Assembly (NCBI RefSeq): GCF_027533625.1
Contig: NZ_JAQAGZ010000017.1
Coordinates: forward strand, 1-64,000
From: Paenibacillus gyeongsangnamensis
Lineage (GTDB): Bacteria > Bacillota > Bacilli > Paenibacillales > NBRC-103111
Reading direction: 5' to 3'
DNA: 64,000 nt
Numbering within the stretch: the first letter of the stretch is position 1; the number at the start of each line of letters is the position of its first letter. Made by a program: the position numbers and the translations under genes. The notes under the pieces are model-generated. The model was not told the origin of the DNA. It did not search any database and saw only the letters and a program-made list of their open reading frames with translations. Of this stretch, positions 17,019-26,686 are shown piece after piece.

Positions 17019-18032
17019 TCATGCCCAGACTCGGCGAAACCAATCGTAAGCTACTTTTCCTGATATCTCATGATCGCCCTCAAAAAGATCTAATTCCAGC
17101 TTTTCTTCTTTTTCTAACAGCCGGTAAACGTTCCTAATTTTCTCGTATGCTTGCAAAGTGGCTTGTACAGGGAAAATCGGATCTTTTGTTCCGGCCTCGA
17201 CCAGAAGAGGCTTTGGAGCGATTAAACCGAGTAAATCCGGCATTTCCGCAACAAGCGAAAGACCAGGCACATAATTGTCGACACAATGATGAATGGATAA
17301 AATACTGTCTTGAAATGTGTTGGTAAATCCGCTGACGACAGCTGCGGATATTCGATCGTCAATTGCCGCGGCAAACGAGCATACAAGACCTCCGCCTGAA
17401 ATCCCCATACATCCGATTCGTTCCGCATCTACGTCAATGCGTGTAAGTAAATAATCGACGCAGCGTAACGTTTCAAATACTCGATATCCTGCCATGGTTT
17501 GACCCATTGCCAAGAGAAAAGTAGATAGACGGTGACAGGAATTTTGTGCCTGAGCGTCAACGAACAGCTTACGATCACCAAATCCCAGTAATTCCGGAGC
17601 GACTGTGATATATCCTCTTTTAACGAGTTCAACGGCAAAATTTTTTTGGTAGCCGATGTCCCCACTCTTCTCCTCTCCATTCGCGGTTAATCCGACGATA
17701 TCCTTGCTTCCATAACCATGTCCATGGCAGGCAATTACCGCTTCCGATCGCTCTTTGCGTTCTTTCGGAACGAGAACATAGACCGGCATGTGGAGCCCAG
17801 GATAAGTCTGTATTTGAATCCTTTCGCGAATATAATCACCGCAATCTTTGGATTCAAGAAGGACCGGGGCAAGCTCGGAACTCTCAGCTGGCGATCCGCC
17901 TAACAATTGCACGAACCGTTTTCGCAAACGCTCCCTCCACTCGCTCCATTCCTGCGCTGAAGATGCCTGAAATTTCTCGGAGGGAGTCACACTCCCAAAT
18001 AAATTCTTAAAATACTGATCCGGACTCCACAT
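17019..18032 (-). CDS. alpha/beta hydrolase, acetyl-xylan-esterase / dienelactone-hydrolase-like
   Basis: A 337-residue cytoplasmic hydrolase. The oxyanion region VIACHGHGYGSKD (about 110-122), nucleophile elbow GCMGISGGGLV (Ser near 213), acid residue in EAGTKDPIFPV (Asp near 283) and His in FEGDHEISG (near 322) form a full catalytic triad. The large Abhydrolase_7-type family includes acetyl esterases acting on plant polysaccharides. The start ATG follows AAGGAGGAAACCTAG. It heads the esterase - propeller - MATE set and lies 146 bp downstream of an AraC regulator on the same strand. A role in removing acyl groups from imported sugars is plausible but unproven. Confidence 0.85.
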   Translation of the reverse strand: MWSPDQYFKNLFGSVTPSEKFQASSAQEWSEWRERLRKRFVQLLGGSPAESSELAPVLLESKDCGDYIRERIQIQTYPGLHMPVYVLVPKERKERSEAVIACHGHGYGSKDIVGLTANGEEKSGDIGYQKNFAVELVKRGYITVAPELLGFGDRKLFVDAQAQNSCHRLSTFLLAMGQTMAGYRVFETLRCVDYLLTRIDVDAERIGCMGISGGGLVCSFAAAIDDRISAAVVSGFTNTFQDSILSIHHCVDNYVPGLSLVAEMPDLLGLIAPKPLLVEAGTKDPIFPVQATLQAYEKIRNVYRLLEKEEKLELDLFEGDHEISGKVAYDWFRRVWA

Positions 18033-18178
18033 CTAGGTTTCCTCCTTGATATTATCAGTAATTTCCTTTAACTTCACAAAAACACACTTCCCGTTACGTA
18101 AGTAAACCGCTTTATATATCTATCAGTATTCAACGAAATCGATTTACTTCCTCTATTTTCAAATTTAATATTCCTTCT

Positions 18179-18976
18179 TTAAATGAGATTCACGAATGGT
18201 ATCTGCGCCGGGGAGCCGAAATGGCGGTATTCAGTAGGAGACATGGAAGTGTATTTTTTAAACGTGCGAAAAAAATAAGAATGATCGTAGTACCCCAAAT
18301 GATTCGATATTTCCGTAATCGTCAAGTCCGAGTTGGTCAGCAGATTGCAAGCCTCCTTCATCCGAAGCAGATGAACATATTGAATGGGCGACACGCCCGT
18401 TACTTCGCGAAACAACGAGATAGTGTGGTTGGGCGAGCGATTGATTAAAGCAGCTATCTGCTCGATATTGATCGTCGCCCGGTAGTGGGACAGCAAAAAC
18501 TTTTGGATCTTATCGGCCAGCTTTAATTTACTCGGGGCGATTTCCACAAGCTCAAACTCCCGTGCTGAAATACCGACAAGCTCCTGAAAAATGCCATTCA
18601 CGATCCACTGCTGAAACGATCCGTTCCCCACGGTCTCATAAAATAGACGCTCAAATCGTTGTTTCATATATTCAAAACTACGAATTTTACATTTTAAGTA
18701 AGGTATCGATTTCAAAAATGGGAGTTGCCGTAAGTCCTGGTCTTCGTTTTTAAACAAAACCGTTATTTTCTGATGCTCCCGTTCGACGTTTTCACCGACA
18801 CGAGGTATACCGCTTGGAAAAAATAACAAATCGCCTTTTTCACCGATCACCGTCTGGTCGTTAATCGTATAGCGCACCTTTCCATCAACAATGAGGGCTA
18901 ATACGTTAAAAACAATGATATGATTGCGCCAATTTGGAATATAGTTGTCGAAATGCACGGAGTGTAGTTTTAACAT
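18179..18976 (-). CDS. AraC family transcriptional regulator
   Basis: A 265-residue regulator with an N-terminal cupin-like domain (about 10-100, including LFFPSGIPRVGE) and a C-terminal double helix-turn-helix (INIEQIAALINRSPNHTISL and ITEISNHLGYYDHSYFFRTF, ending MSPTEYRHFG). It begins with ATG preceded by AAGGAGACGCTT. It is divergent from the plus-strand sulfatase at 19256 and lies upstream of the esterase - propeller - MATE genes on its own strand, so either could be its target. Confidence 0.9.
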   Translation of the reverse strand: MLKLHSVHFDNYIPNWRNHIIVFNVLALIVDGKVRYTINDQTVIGEKGDLLFFPSGIPRVGENVEREHQKITVLFKNEDQDLRQLPFLKSIPYLKCKIRSFEYMKQRFERLFYETVGNGSFQQWIVNGIFQELVGISAREFELVEIAPSKLKLADKIQKFLLSHYRATINIEQIAALINRSPNHTISLFREVTGVSPIQYVHLLRMKEACNLLTNSDLTITEISNHLGYYDHSYFFRTFKKYTSMSPTEYRHFGSPAQIPFVNLI

Positions 18977-19255
18977 AAGCGTCTCCTTATAAGCATCTTA
19001 ATTCGAATATATCTGTGTACGTGTAAATATTCAATAGTTAATAGTAACTAAGCAGATATCTAACAATATTCGCAGTAGAATTGTACATATGATCGTTGTT
19101 CTGTACATAGATAAAGCGGGATTGATTCGTTAGTATAAAGGAAACAACGATACCGAAAGCCGGGCAAGCTGAGGACCTCGGGACGCAATTTTGTTGATGG
19201 AATAGCAGGCGCAGTTAAAGGATATACCCATTTCATTGAAGAGGAGAATAGATCG

Positions 19256-20719
19256 ATGAAAATACTGTTACTGGATTTGGATTCCACTCGCCCCGACCAT
19301 CTGGGCTGTTACGGCTATCACCGGAATACGTCGCCCAATATTGACCGTATCGCCGAGCAAGGCGTCCGTTTTACGAATTATTACACTTCCGATGCACCCT
19401 GCTTCCCGTCTCGTACCGCATTAATGACCGGGCAGTTCGGCATTCACAACGGAGTTGTCGGACACGGAGGGACCGCGGCAGATGTTCGTCACGAGGGAGA
19501 ACGGCGCGCCTTCCGCAGCCGTCTTACGAGCGATTGCTTCCCGGCGTTATTTCGTTCAGCTGGTATGAAAACCTCACTAATCAGTCCGTTCGGCGAGCGT
19601 CATTCCGCGTGGACGTTCTATGCAGGGTTTAATGAAATCCATAATACCGGCAAGGGCGGTATGGAATCGGCCGAGGAAGTCACCCCGGTGGTGATCGATT
19701 GGATCAGCAGAAACGCACAACAGGACGACTGGTTTCTCTACGTCAATTATTGGGATCCGCATACGCCTTACCGCGCACCGGAGGAGTTTGGAAATCCGTT
19801 TGAGAACGAACCGCTGCCGGCTTGGATTACCGATGAGGTGCTCGAGCAGCACACCACCCGGAAGGTTGGCCCGCATAGCCCGCGTGAAATCAACATGTTC
19901 GACGCCGGAACCAATCCGAAATTTCCCCGTCACCCCGGCGAATTTACTGACCGCGAAGGCTTGCGGCGGATGATCGACGGATATGACTGCGGCATTCGTT
20001 ACATGGACGACAACATCGGCCAGATCTTCCATGAGTTGGAGAAACAGGGGGTTATGGAGGAGCTTATTGTAATCATTACCGCAGATCACGGAGAAAACAT
20101 GGGCGAACTCGGCATATACGGAGAGCATGGTACCGCCGACCAAGGAACTTGCCGCATCCCTATGATTATCCGTTGGCCAGGCATGAAGCAGGGGCATGTC
20201 GACACAGGATTACACTATCACCTTGATTTGCTGCCGACAATCGCTGAACTACTTGCGAAAAAGCCAAAGGGGTCTTGGGATGGGGTTAGTTATGCACCGG
20301 CTTTAGCCTCAGGCATGCCTTGCGGACGCGACTATCTGGTCGTCTCCCAATGTGCGCATGTATGCCAGCGCAGCGTGCGCTTCGGGGATTATTTGTATAT
20401 CCGGACTTATCACGACGGGTTTCATTTATTTGACAAAGAAATGCTCTTTAATTTATCAGACGACCCGCACGAACAGATTAACCTTGCGCAAACGCAGCCC
20501 GAGCTTTGCCAAAAAGCGGTTTATTATTTAAACGAATGGCACGATGCGATGATGGAATCAATGACTTTTGACATTGACCCGATGTGGACAGTCATCAAAG
20601 AGGGCGGACCTTACCATGCTAAAGGTCAATTGAAGAAGTACGTGGAACGACTGGAGGAAACAGGACGAGGATACGCTGTTCCGGAACTGCGTATCCGTCA
20701 TCCGAGAGAATTTTCTTAA
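19256..20719 (+). CDS. type I sulfatase
   Basis: A 487-residue alkaline-phosphatase-fold sulfatase. The formylglycine signature is DAPCFPSRTALMTG, with Cys49 as the residue to be converted to formylglycine. Metal-binding acidic residues at the N-terminus (LDLDSTRPDH) and the later TADHGENMGE segment are present. No signal peptide is seen, so it probably acts in the cytoplasm on imported sulfated oligosaccharides. GAGGAG precedes the ATG by about ten bases. It is alone on the plus strand, divergent from an AraC regulator, and faces the three-sulfatase operon. Its maturation needs a formylglycine-generating enzyme or anSME, which is not in this window. Confidence 0.92.
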   Translation: MKILLLDLDSTRPDHLGCYGYHRNTSPNIDRIAEQGVRFTNYYTSDAPCFPSRTALMTGQFGIHNGVVGHGGTAADVRHEGERRAFRSRLTSDCFPALFRSAGMKTSLISPFGERHSAWTFYAGFNEIHNTGKGGMESAEEVTPVVIDWISRNAQQDDWFLYVNYWDPHTPYRAPEEFGNPFENEPLPAWITDEVLEQHTTRKVGPHSPREINMFDAGTNPKFPRHPGEFTDREGLRRMIDGYDCGIRYMDDNIGQIFHELEKQGVMEELIVIITADHGENMGELGIYGEHGTADQGTCRIPMIIRWPGMKQGHVDTGLHYHLDLLPTIAELLAKKPKGSWDGVSYAPALASGMPCGRDYLVVSQCAHVCQRSVRFGDYLYIRTYHDGFHLFDKEMLFNLSDDPHEQINLAQTQPELCQKAVYYLNEWHDAMMESMTFDIDPMWTVIKEGGPYHAKGQLKKYVERLEETGRGYAVPELRIRHPREFS

Positions 20720-20811
20720 CGCTCCGTGGTTTCTGCAGCAATGACAAGCAGGCGGCGCTTCATTGGCCCTAGCCGTGGGCGCGGCCTGCGAGACTTTCCC
20801 GACAGCCTGTG

Positions 20812-20842
20812 CCCCGCTCTCGATATGAAGCGGGGATTTTTT
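20812..20842 (+). terminator. rho-independent terminator after the sulfatase
   Basis: The stem CCCCGCT/AGCGGGG with a ten-base loop is followed by ATTTTTT, about 95 bp after the sulfatase stop and just before the end of the convergent sulfatase gene. Confidence 0.85.
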
Positions 20843-20845
20843 GTA

Positions 20846-22312
20846 TTACAGTCCTAATCTCTCATATTGTTCCTGCGGAGCATGATGCATGCTCATTAGG
20901 CTGGTCATGTACCCGATCATTCGATGCTCTGCTTCTGCATCCCGGATCGGTTGTTTTTGCTCGGGATCGCTTGCCAAATCATACAACAGCGTTCCAAAAC
21001 GGTGGGCTCCCGTATAGGATGCGGCCGGGATTTTCATCGTCCGTACCCCTTTTGTGAAGGGAAACGGTTCGGCCAGCTCGAGCTGCTGAAGCTCCGAGAT
21101 ACTGAACAGGGACGCCATATGCGCCGGCATTAGCGTATAATTGTACAACGGCGTATTATCAGGACGAACCGGCGCACGCATATACACATAACGGCCGTCA
21201 GTGCAGTTTACGTGTCCCCCGTGAATGCCGAATAAAATGGCCTCCCGCGTCTGTTTTGCGGCTTGCAGTGCTTGACGCAAAGGGATGCCCTGCATATCTT
21301 CAGGAATCGGCGCCCCGAAGAAGTCCAGAAGGGTCGGAGCCAAATCGATGAGCTGCGTAAGCTGCCCGCACCGTTCATTTTTCCTGCCCACGTGAGGATC
21401 CCATACAAATAACGGTGTCCGGGCAATTTCGTTATAGAACGGCATCACATTCTTGGCCCACCAGTCGTGCTCCCCGAGCAGGAAGCCATGGTCCGTGGCT
21501 ACGATCAGCATCGTATCCTTCCATAAATCGAGCACATCCATGACGTCGAGCACCTTGCCCAGGTAAGCGTCGCACATGCTGAGCAGCGCAGCGTATTCAT
21601 AACGGCAGTGTTCGACTTCCTCCCGTCTTTCCTGAACGCGCCCATAATTCGGCCAATCAAAATGCTTTCCGCTGTACTCATGAGGATATAATTCTTTATA
21701 CTTGGCATGTGAAAAAAAAGGCTCATGCGGGTCGAACGCTTCTATTTGCAGCAGCCAGCGATCCTCATTCCGGTTTGTCCGGATAAACTCTATCCCTCTT
21801 GTGAAGGTTTCCGTCTGCGGATGGAGCTCTTCACTTTCCAGGTACTTTCGATTGATCCAGTCCTGTCTGAACAATTGCGCCCTGTAGCCGTCATACCGGC
21901 CTACATGCTCGGGAATATCCGGTTCCGCGACTTCACCTTTCCATGGGTCGCCTTCCTGGCCGCGAACGAATTCCCATGTGCTGTACTGGCTGTGATAAGT
22001 GGCTCCTCCCGGCTCCCAATAATGATAATGGTCACTTACCAAGTGCGAATGGACGCCCATCTTCTTCAGAATCGCCGGCATCGAATCGTCGAACGGCTCC
22101 AAAGGCCCCCAGCTCCGGTGCAAAAAATTATACCTCCCGGTCAGCATATCGCGCCTGGCCGGCATACATGGCATACTCCCTACCCAACTGTTATCGAAAG
22201 TGACGCTTCTTTCGGCCAGTCTGCTGAAGTTGGGGGCATGGGTCCATGCGCAGCCATAAGGCGGAAGCATATGCCGGTTTAGCGAATCGAACATAATAAC
22301 GATTGCTTTCAC
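20846..22312 (-). CDS. type I sulfatase
   Basis: A 488-residue sulfatase with formylglycine motif GSMPCMPARRDMLTGRYN (Cys49, CxPAR variant). It also shows N-terminal VKAIVIMFDSLNRH metal-site residues and the IVATDHGFLLGEHDWWAKN active-site segment. No signal peptide, so probably cytoplasmic. The start is GTG at 22312, which overlaps the TGA of the upstream sulfatase (GTGA) and has GGAGGAGG seven bases before it. The longer frame to 22348 would overlap the upstream gene by 40 bp and has no site. It is the last of three sulfatases in one transcript behind the solute-binding protein gene. Confidence 0.92.
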   Translation of the reverse strand: MKAIVIMFDSLNRHMLPPYGCAWTHAPNFSRLAERSVTFDNSWVGSMPCMPARRDMLTGRYNFLHRSWGPLEPFDDSMPAILKKMGVHSHLVSDHYHYWEPGGATYHSQYSTWEFVRGQEGDPWKGEVAEPDIPEHVGRYDGYRAQLFRQDWINRKYLESEELHPQTETFTRGIEFIRTNRNEDRWLLQIEAFDPHEPFFSHAKYKELYPHEYSGKHFDWPNYGRVQERREEVEHCRYEYAALLSMCDAYLGKVLDVMDVLDLWKDTMLIVATDHGFLLGEHDWWAKNVMPFYNEIARTPLFVWDPHVGRKNERCGQLTQLIDLAPTLLDFFGAPIPEDMQGIPLRQALQAAKQTREAILFGIHGGHVNCTDGRYVYMRAPVRPDNTPLYNYTLMPAHMASLFSISELQQLELAEPFPFTKGVRTMKIPAASYTGAHRFGTLLYDLASDPEQKQPIRDAEAEHRMIGYMTSLMSMHHAPQEQYERLGL

Positions 22313-23613
22313 TGAGGTTCCTCCTCCGGCCGAAGAGAATGGTACCAATGTTGTACATTCTCTATCAGCCTCCGGACGAGTTCCGGATGCTGCTCGGCGG
22401 CATTGTATTGCTCTCCGGGATCTGTCTCCAGGTTGGATAAATGGATCGGATCGGCCGCCTTACGGCTAAAATCGAGCTTTCCATTTAAGACAAGCTTCCA
22501 AGGTCCTTCCCGAACCGCCAATTGACCGTCGTACTCCCAGAATATTTGCGTATGGGGACTTACTGCGCCTTCCCGGATAACAGGACATAGGCTGGCTCCG
22601 TCGATGTGTTCCTTCTCCCAAACGATCCCGGCTAACTCCGTCAGCGTAGGATAGATGTCCATCATGATAGCCGATTCCTCATTCACTAGCCCTCCCGGTA
22701 AGCCTGACGGATAACAGAGAATCGCGGGCTCCCGGATTCCTCCTTCAAACAAACTGGCCTTATGCCCTCGGAAGCGGCCAGCAGTACCGCCGTAATACAA
22801 ATCTTCCGTACCGTCCAGCCAATTGCGTGCTTCGGTGGACGGGCCATTATCACTGGAGAAAAAGATCACGGTATCCTCATAGAGGCCCTTGCGCTTCAAA
22901 GCATCAACAATTTCGCCGACTCCGTCATCCACAGCAGCGATCATTGCCGCCATGATCCTCCGGTCCGGCGGAAGGTCGGGAAACCGGTCTACATACGTTT
23001 TCGGCGCATGCATAGGATAATGAGGCGCGTTATAGGCGACATAGAGGAAGAAAGGCTCCTCCTCTGAAGCATCGATATATTCCACCGACTTTCTAGTTAT
23101 CACCTCGGTCATATATTGTCCGTTTTCCCAAACCTCTGTCTCGTTATGCCACAAATCATGCACCGGGTTAACCCCTGCACCCTGTCCCCAATAAAAAATG
23201 TGCGAGTAATAATCGATGCACCCGGCCCGAAATCCGAAGAACTCATCGAACCCCTGAGAGTTCGGGCCGTGTTCGGCTGAAGCACCCAAGTGCCATTTTC
23301 CGAATAGTGCCGTCCGGTAACCGCTTGCCTTTAAGGTTTTGGCTAAGTTCGGCTGGTCAAGCGGAAGGCCTGCAGCTCCCCTCTTTCCGCCCAGGATACG
23401 GGTTACGCCGGCTTTGGCCGGATATCGCCCGGTCAGCAGGGAAGCCCGGGAAGGCGAGCAAACGGGAGAGTTGCTGTACCAATTCGTAAATCGGATGCCG
23501 TCGCCGGCGAGACGATCGAGATGCGGTGTTTTTATCGCCTTCGAACCGTAACAGCCCAAATCCCCGTATCCCAGATCGTCACAGTAAAAAATGATAATAT
23601 TCGGTCTTCGCAT
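22309..23613 (-). CDS. type I sulfatase (arylsulfatase-like)
   Basis: A 434-residue sulfatase of the arylsulfatase/N-acetylglucosamine-sulfatase type. It has the N-terminal metal site IIFYCDDLGYGDLGC, the classical motif SPVCSPSRASLLTGRYP (Cys52) and the catalytic segments ALFGKWHLG and FFSSDNGPS. It ends in TGA overlapped by the GTG of the next sulfatase. The start is four bases after the stop of the preceding sulfatase, so all three are translated together. The internal region is closer to N-sulfoglucosamine and 6-O-sulfatases than to the other two paralogues, which suggests different positions or sugars are attacked; this is inference. Confidence 0.93.
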   Translation of the reverse strand: MRRPNIIIFYCDDLGYGDLGCYGSKAIKTPHLDRLAGDGIRFTNWYSNSPVCSPSRASLLTGRYPAKAGVTRILGGKRGAAGLPLDQPNLAKTLKASGYRTALFGKWHLGASAEHGPNSQGFDEFFGFRAGCIDYYSHIFYWGQGAGVNPVHDLWHNETEVWENGQYMTEVITRKSVEYIDASEEEPFFLYVAYNAPHYPMHAPKTYVDRFPDLPPDRRIMAAMIAAVDDGVGEIVDALKRKGLYEDTVIFFSSDNGPSTEARNWLDGTEDLYYGGTAGRFRGHKASLFEGGIREPAILCYPSGLPGGLVNEESAIMMDIYPTLTELAGIVWEKEHIDGASLCPVIREGAVSPHTQIFWEYDGQLAVREGPWKLVLNGKLDFSRKAADPIHLSNLETDPGEQYNAAEQHPELVRRLIENVQHWYHSLRPEEEPQ

Positions 23614-23617
23614 ATCC

Positions 23618-24991
23618 TTAACGCCGCTTTACGGGCCCGCCCGTAACATCGGCTCTCCTCTCCTCGATCGAAATGCAGCGCTGTCCGCCGGCTTTTGAAG
23701 GGGCGGGTACAATAAGCGGCATCCTTTCCCCGGCTTGGGCCATCCTGTTCATCAGCCGCTCCCTGAGCCCTTCCGTTACTTTCCGATAGCTGTCCATACC
23801 AATCAGATTATGAAGCTCGTACGGATCGGCGTACAAGTCGTACAGGCATTCCTCCTCGTAACGGTCCGAACCTGGATCAGACCAACCGCTGCGGTCGGGG
23901 GCGTGGACACTGTACTTCCACCGGTCCGTGCGAATGGCGCGGGCCACCTGGGATTCGCTGATTTGTACAAACGCCTCGGAAGGCCATTCGATTCTCTCCC
24001 TTCGAATGAGCGGCATAACCGATTGTCCCTGCATTTTCTCGGGTACGGGTATCCCGGCCGCATCGAGCAAAGTGGGCGGAAGATCAATCAAGCTGACCAG
24101 CTCCCTGATTTGCCCGCCGTTCATTCCGCTTGGCCCAAGCATCGCGGCTGGGATACGGATAGAGCTTTCGTGACAGGATCGTTTATACTCGCCGTTGCGC
24201 GTTTTGAAATGACAGCCGTGGTCCGACGTGAATAAAACCAGCGTGCGGTTATCCAGCTTTAAGCTTTTTAGAGCATCCAGCAGACGGCCCAGGGCTTCAT
24301 CAAGCCGCTTGACCATACCGTAATATCCTCCCAAATGCTGTGGGGCTGTGCCTCCGAGCGCTTGAAGATCCGGCGGCATCCACCTTGACGTATACATTTC
24401 CTCATAGCCGTCAGGAGCGGGGTAGTTGTCGGTATGGTTCTGGTGATGCGGCTCCAAGTAAGAAAGAAACAGAAAGAACGGCTCGCTCTGGTGCCGGTCG
24501 ATATATCGGATGGCCGCATCGGTCTGCGCATCCACACGGTATCCCGGAAGTCTTACCTCACGATTATCGTTGTCATACAACACAGTATCGTAGGCATCGG
24601 AGGAAAATTCGAGCAGATTCGCCGCGAGCCATTCCTCGTAGCCTCCCCGCTCCTCCTCCGGTACCGGCTCGTGACTCGCTAAATGCCATTTGCCGATATA
24701 ACCGGTGGCATAACCTGCATCCTTAAAATAATGAGCTAGCGTGCGATTTTCGTGGGGAAGCGGAATACTGTTACGGTAGCAGCCGGTCGTTGTCGCATAC
24801 ATCCCGGTCTGAAGACATGACCTGGCCGGTCCGCAAACCGGCTGACAGGTAAAAGTGTGATACAGGTGGGTACCCCTTAAGGCCATCCGGTCGAAATTAG
24901 GCGTGAGGCCTAACGGATTGCCGTGCACCCCGGTGGTATCCCAGCGCTGCTGGTCGGTGAAGAAAACGATGACATTCAGTTGATCCGTCAT
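23618..24991 (-). CDS. type I sulfatase
   Basis: A 457-residue sulfatase with N-terminal metal site VIVFFTDQQRWDTTG, formylglycine motif QPVCGPARSCLQTGMY (Cys53, CxPAR variant) and catalytic segments YIGKWHLASH and LFTSDHGCHF. No signal peptide. The start at 24991 is preferred over GTG 24997 because GAGGAG lies eight bases before it. It begins 16 bp after the stop of the solute-binding protein gene, directly coupling desulfation to uptake. It is the first of three consecutive sulfatases. Confidence 0.92.
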   Translation of the reverse strand: MTDQLNVIVFFTDQQRWDTTGVHGNPLGLTPNFDRMALRGTHLYHTFTCQPVCGPARSCLQTGMYATTTGCYRNSIPLPHENRTLAHYFKDAGYATGYIGKWHLASHEPVPEEERGGYEEWLAANLLEFSSDAYDTVLYDNDNREVRLPGYRVDAQTDAAIRYIDRHQSEPFFLFLSYLEPHHQNHTDNYPAPDGYEEMYTSRWMPPDLQALGGTAPQHLGGYYGMVKRLDEALGRLLDALKSLKLDNRTLVLFTSDHGCHFKTRNGEYKRSCHESSIRIPAAMLGPSGMNGGQIRELVSLIDLPPTLLDAAGIPVPEKMQGQSVMPLIRRERIEWPSEAFVQISESQVARAIRTDRWKYSVHAPDRSGWSDPGSDRYEEECLYDLYADPYELHNLIGMDSYRKVTEGLRERLMNRMAQAGERMPLIVPAPSKAGGQRCISIEERRADVTGGPVKRR

Positions 24992-25007
24992 TTTCACGGC
25001 TCCTCGG

Positions 25008-26543
25008 TCATTTTTTTAGTGCTGCATAATCTTGATCCGTATAATCCTTCGCGGGGTCCCAGTTCGGGAAGCTGAAATCGCCGGGTTCGACCTTCACGCC
25101 GCTTTGCTTGATCTTTTCTACTCCGTCCTTAAAGCCTTTGGACATCTTCTCGTTGTACTGCTTCAGCGCCCCATCGGGATCCTTCTCGGCGCCGGTGATG
25201 ATCGCCTGCAATATTTCATTGAAGCTCGGCTTGATTTTCGGTTGTCCCATACCGCCGATTTCCACGAGTACCTTAACCGCTTCCGGGTTGCGTACGGCCG
25301 GATCCGGACGAAGCCGCAGCACCTCTTGATGCAGCTTGGCGAACGCTTCGTATTCCGGATACGGGTATTTGGATTTATCCGAGTTCAGCTTCTCGATTGG
25401 AGCAAGCGCGACACCGCTTTTCATGAAACGCTCATAGAACAGCTCCGAAGCAAGCCCCTCTTCGATGAATTTACCCACCGCTTCCGGATATTTCGTTTTA
25501 CTCGAAACCATAAACCCGCCATTGTTAGCCAGCGTATGATGCATGATCATCGGCTGCCCTGTCGGGGTAGGCAGCGCTGCCATCCCATATTTGGCGTCGG
25601 GCGTATCGCGCTTGATCAGCCACATTCTCCAGCGTCCGTCGAACAGGAAGGCCGCCTTGCCTTGACCGAACAGCGCTCCGGCCTCCGGATGCTTCAAGTT
25701 GTAAGAAGAAGGTAATATACTGCCGTCTTTCTTTAAATCTAGAATGAACTTCACGGAATCGGAAATGGCTTTGGAGACATAAGTATATGCCCCCGTTTTA
25801 TAGTTAAAACCATCGGAATCTAGATTGTTGATCCCCGCTGCGAATCCCGTCACCGTATTGCTAGCATAGCCGTTCTCGGCCATAGCGAAAACAACTCCGA
25901 AAACGTCGCCTTTCCCTTTTTCTGTCACGGTTTTGGCCATGGCTCTAAGCTCATCCCAGGTTTTAGGCGGATTCTCAGGATCGAGTCCGGCGTTTTTCAA
26001 TACATCCTTGTTGTAGTAAAGCAGTTGATTCATTTGCGGTCCGAAAATCGGCCACGTGTACGTCTTGTCGCCGATGACATTCACCCCTTCAGCGAAGGCA
26101 CCGTTGTAGAACTGCTTCTTCCAAGCATCGGAAACGAGCCCGTCGAGAGGACGAATCCACTTGGAAGCGACGACCTGCTGGAAGTCAATATTTTGAGGAA
26201 GGTTAAAAATATCGGGCAGATCATTGGAGGTGACGGCCGCTTGAATAGCGGTGTTATATTCAGCCCATGGCATATATTTCATTTCTACGCGAATTTTGCC
26301 TTTATTCTTCTCATTAAAAATTTTGACCATCTGCTGCCCGGGACTCTCATCGCCCTTCATAAAGTCATGCGGTCCCCATACACGAATGACTGCCTCCTTA
26401 CCCGACGAGTCCGAGTTTCCGCCCGCTTCCCCCTTTGACTTCGCATTCCCTGCGTCTCCGCCGCCGCTGCAGCCGGCAAGCACTGTCGACAACAGGGTGA
26501 CCGTCGCGAGCAGGGAGGACCCTGCCTTTCGTTTATTCGCCAT
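25008..26543 (-). CDS. ABC transporter solute-binding lipoprotein (large)
   Basis: A 511-residue extracellular binding protein. The signal peptide ends in the lipobox VLAGCSGGG, giving a lipid-anchored mature protein rich in Gly/Ser/Asp near its N-terminus. The body has the SBP_bac_1 signatures NDLPDIFNLPQN and GKAAFLFDGRWRMW. At over 500 residues it is larger than MalE, as are LipO/YtcQ-type proteins that bind oligosaccharides. GGGGGAG precedes the ATG by seven bases. It is preceded by a cre/response-regulator promoter and followed at once by three sulfatases. Its permeases are the genes at 29291 and 30156. It probably binds a sulfated oligosaccharide. Confidence 0.92.
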   Translation of the reverse strand: MANKRKAGSSLLATVTLLSTVLAGCSGGGDAGNAKSKGEAGGNSDSSGKEAVIRVWGPHDFMKGDESPGQQMVKIFNEKNKGKIRVEMKYMPWAEYNTAIQAAVTSNDLPDIFNLPQNIDFQQVVASKWIRPLDGLVSDAWKKQFYNGAFAEGVNVIGDKTYTWPIFGPQMNQLLYYNKDVLKNAGLDPENPPKTWDELRAMAKTVTEKGKGDVFGVVFAMAENGYASNTVTGFAAGINNLDSDGFNYKTGAYTYVSKAISDSVKFILDLKKDGSILPSSYNLKHPEAGALFGQGKAAFLFDGRWRMWLIKRDTPDAKYGMAALPTPTGQPMIMHHTLANNGGFMVSSKTKYPEAVGKFIEEGLASELFYERFMKSGVALAPIEKLNSDKSKYPYPEYEAFAKLHQEVLRLRPDPAVRNPEAVKVLVEIGGMGQPKIKPSFNEILQAIITGAEKDPDGALKQYNEKMSKGFKDGVEKIKQSGVKVEPGDFSFPNWDPAKDYTDQDYAALKK

Positions 26544-26621
26544 CCGAATACTCCCCCTAAACCATATTCCGGCTGCCGCGGATTATGAGTCCGCAGTGGA
26601 CATCAAACAGGCCGTGCCCTA

Positions 26622-26686
26622 ATTGTAACCGCTATCACAGTAGGTCTGTAGGAGCGTTTTTTTACTTTGGGGTGGGGATTTCTTAC
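26622..26686 (-). promoter_or_regulatory. promoter module with cre site and GTAARAA direct repeats (binding-protein/sulfatase operon)
   Basis: On the minus strand: GTAAG (26682-26686) and GTAAA (26661-26665) half-sites 21 bp apart, a weak -35 CTACAG (26646-26651), an 18-bp spacer and -10 TACAAT (26622-26627). A strict-consensus cre, written on the plus strand as TGTAACCGCTATCA (26624-26637), overlaps the -10. The same module, with equal spacing from half-sites to -10, is found at 31175-31239. The upstream half-site overlaps the response regulator's stop codon. Inferred: activation by that regulator and repression by CcpA. Confidence 0.75.

Noticed and set aside
23735..24726. Several long open frames on the strand opposite the sulfatases
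   Set aside because: They are GC-driven shadows of the coding frame with no domain similarity.
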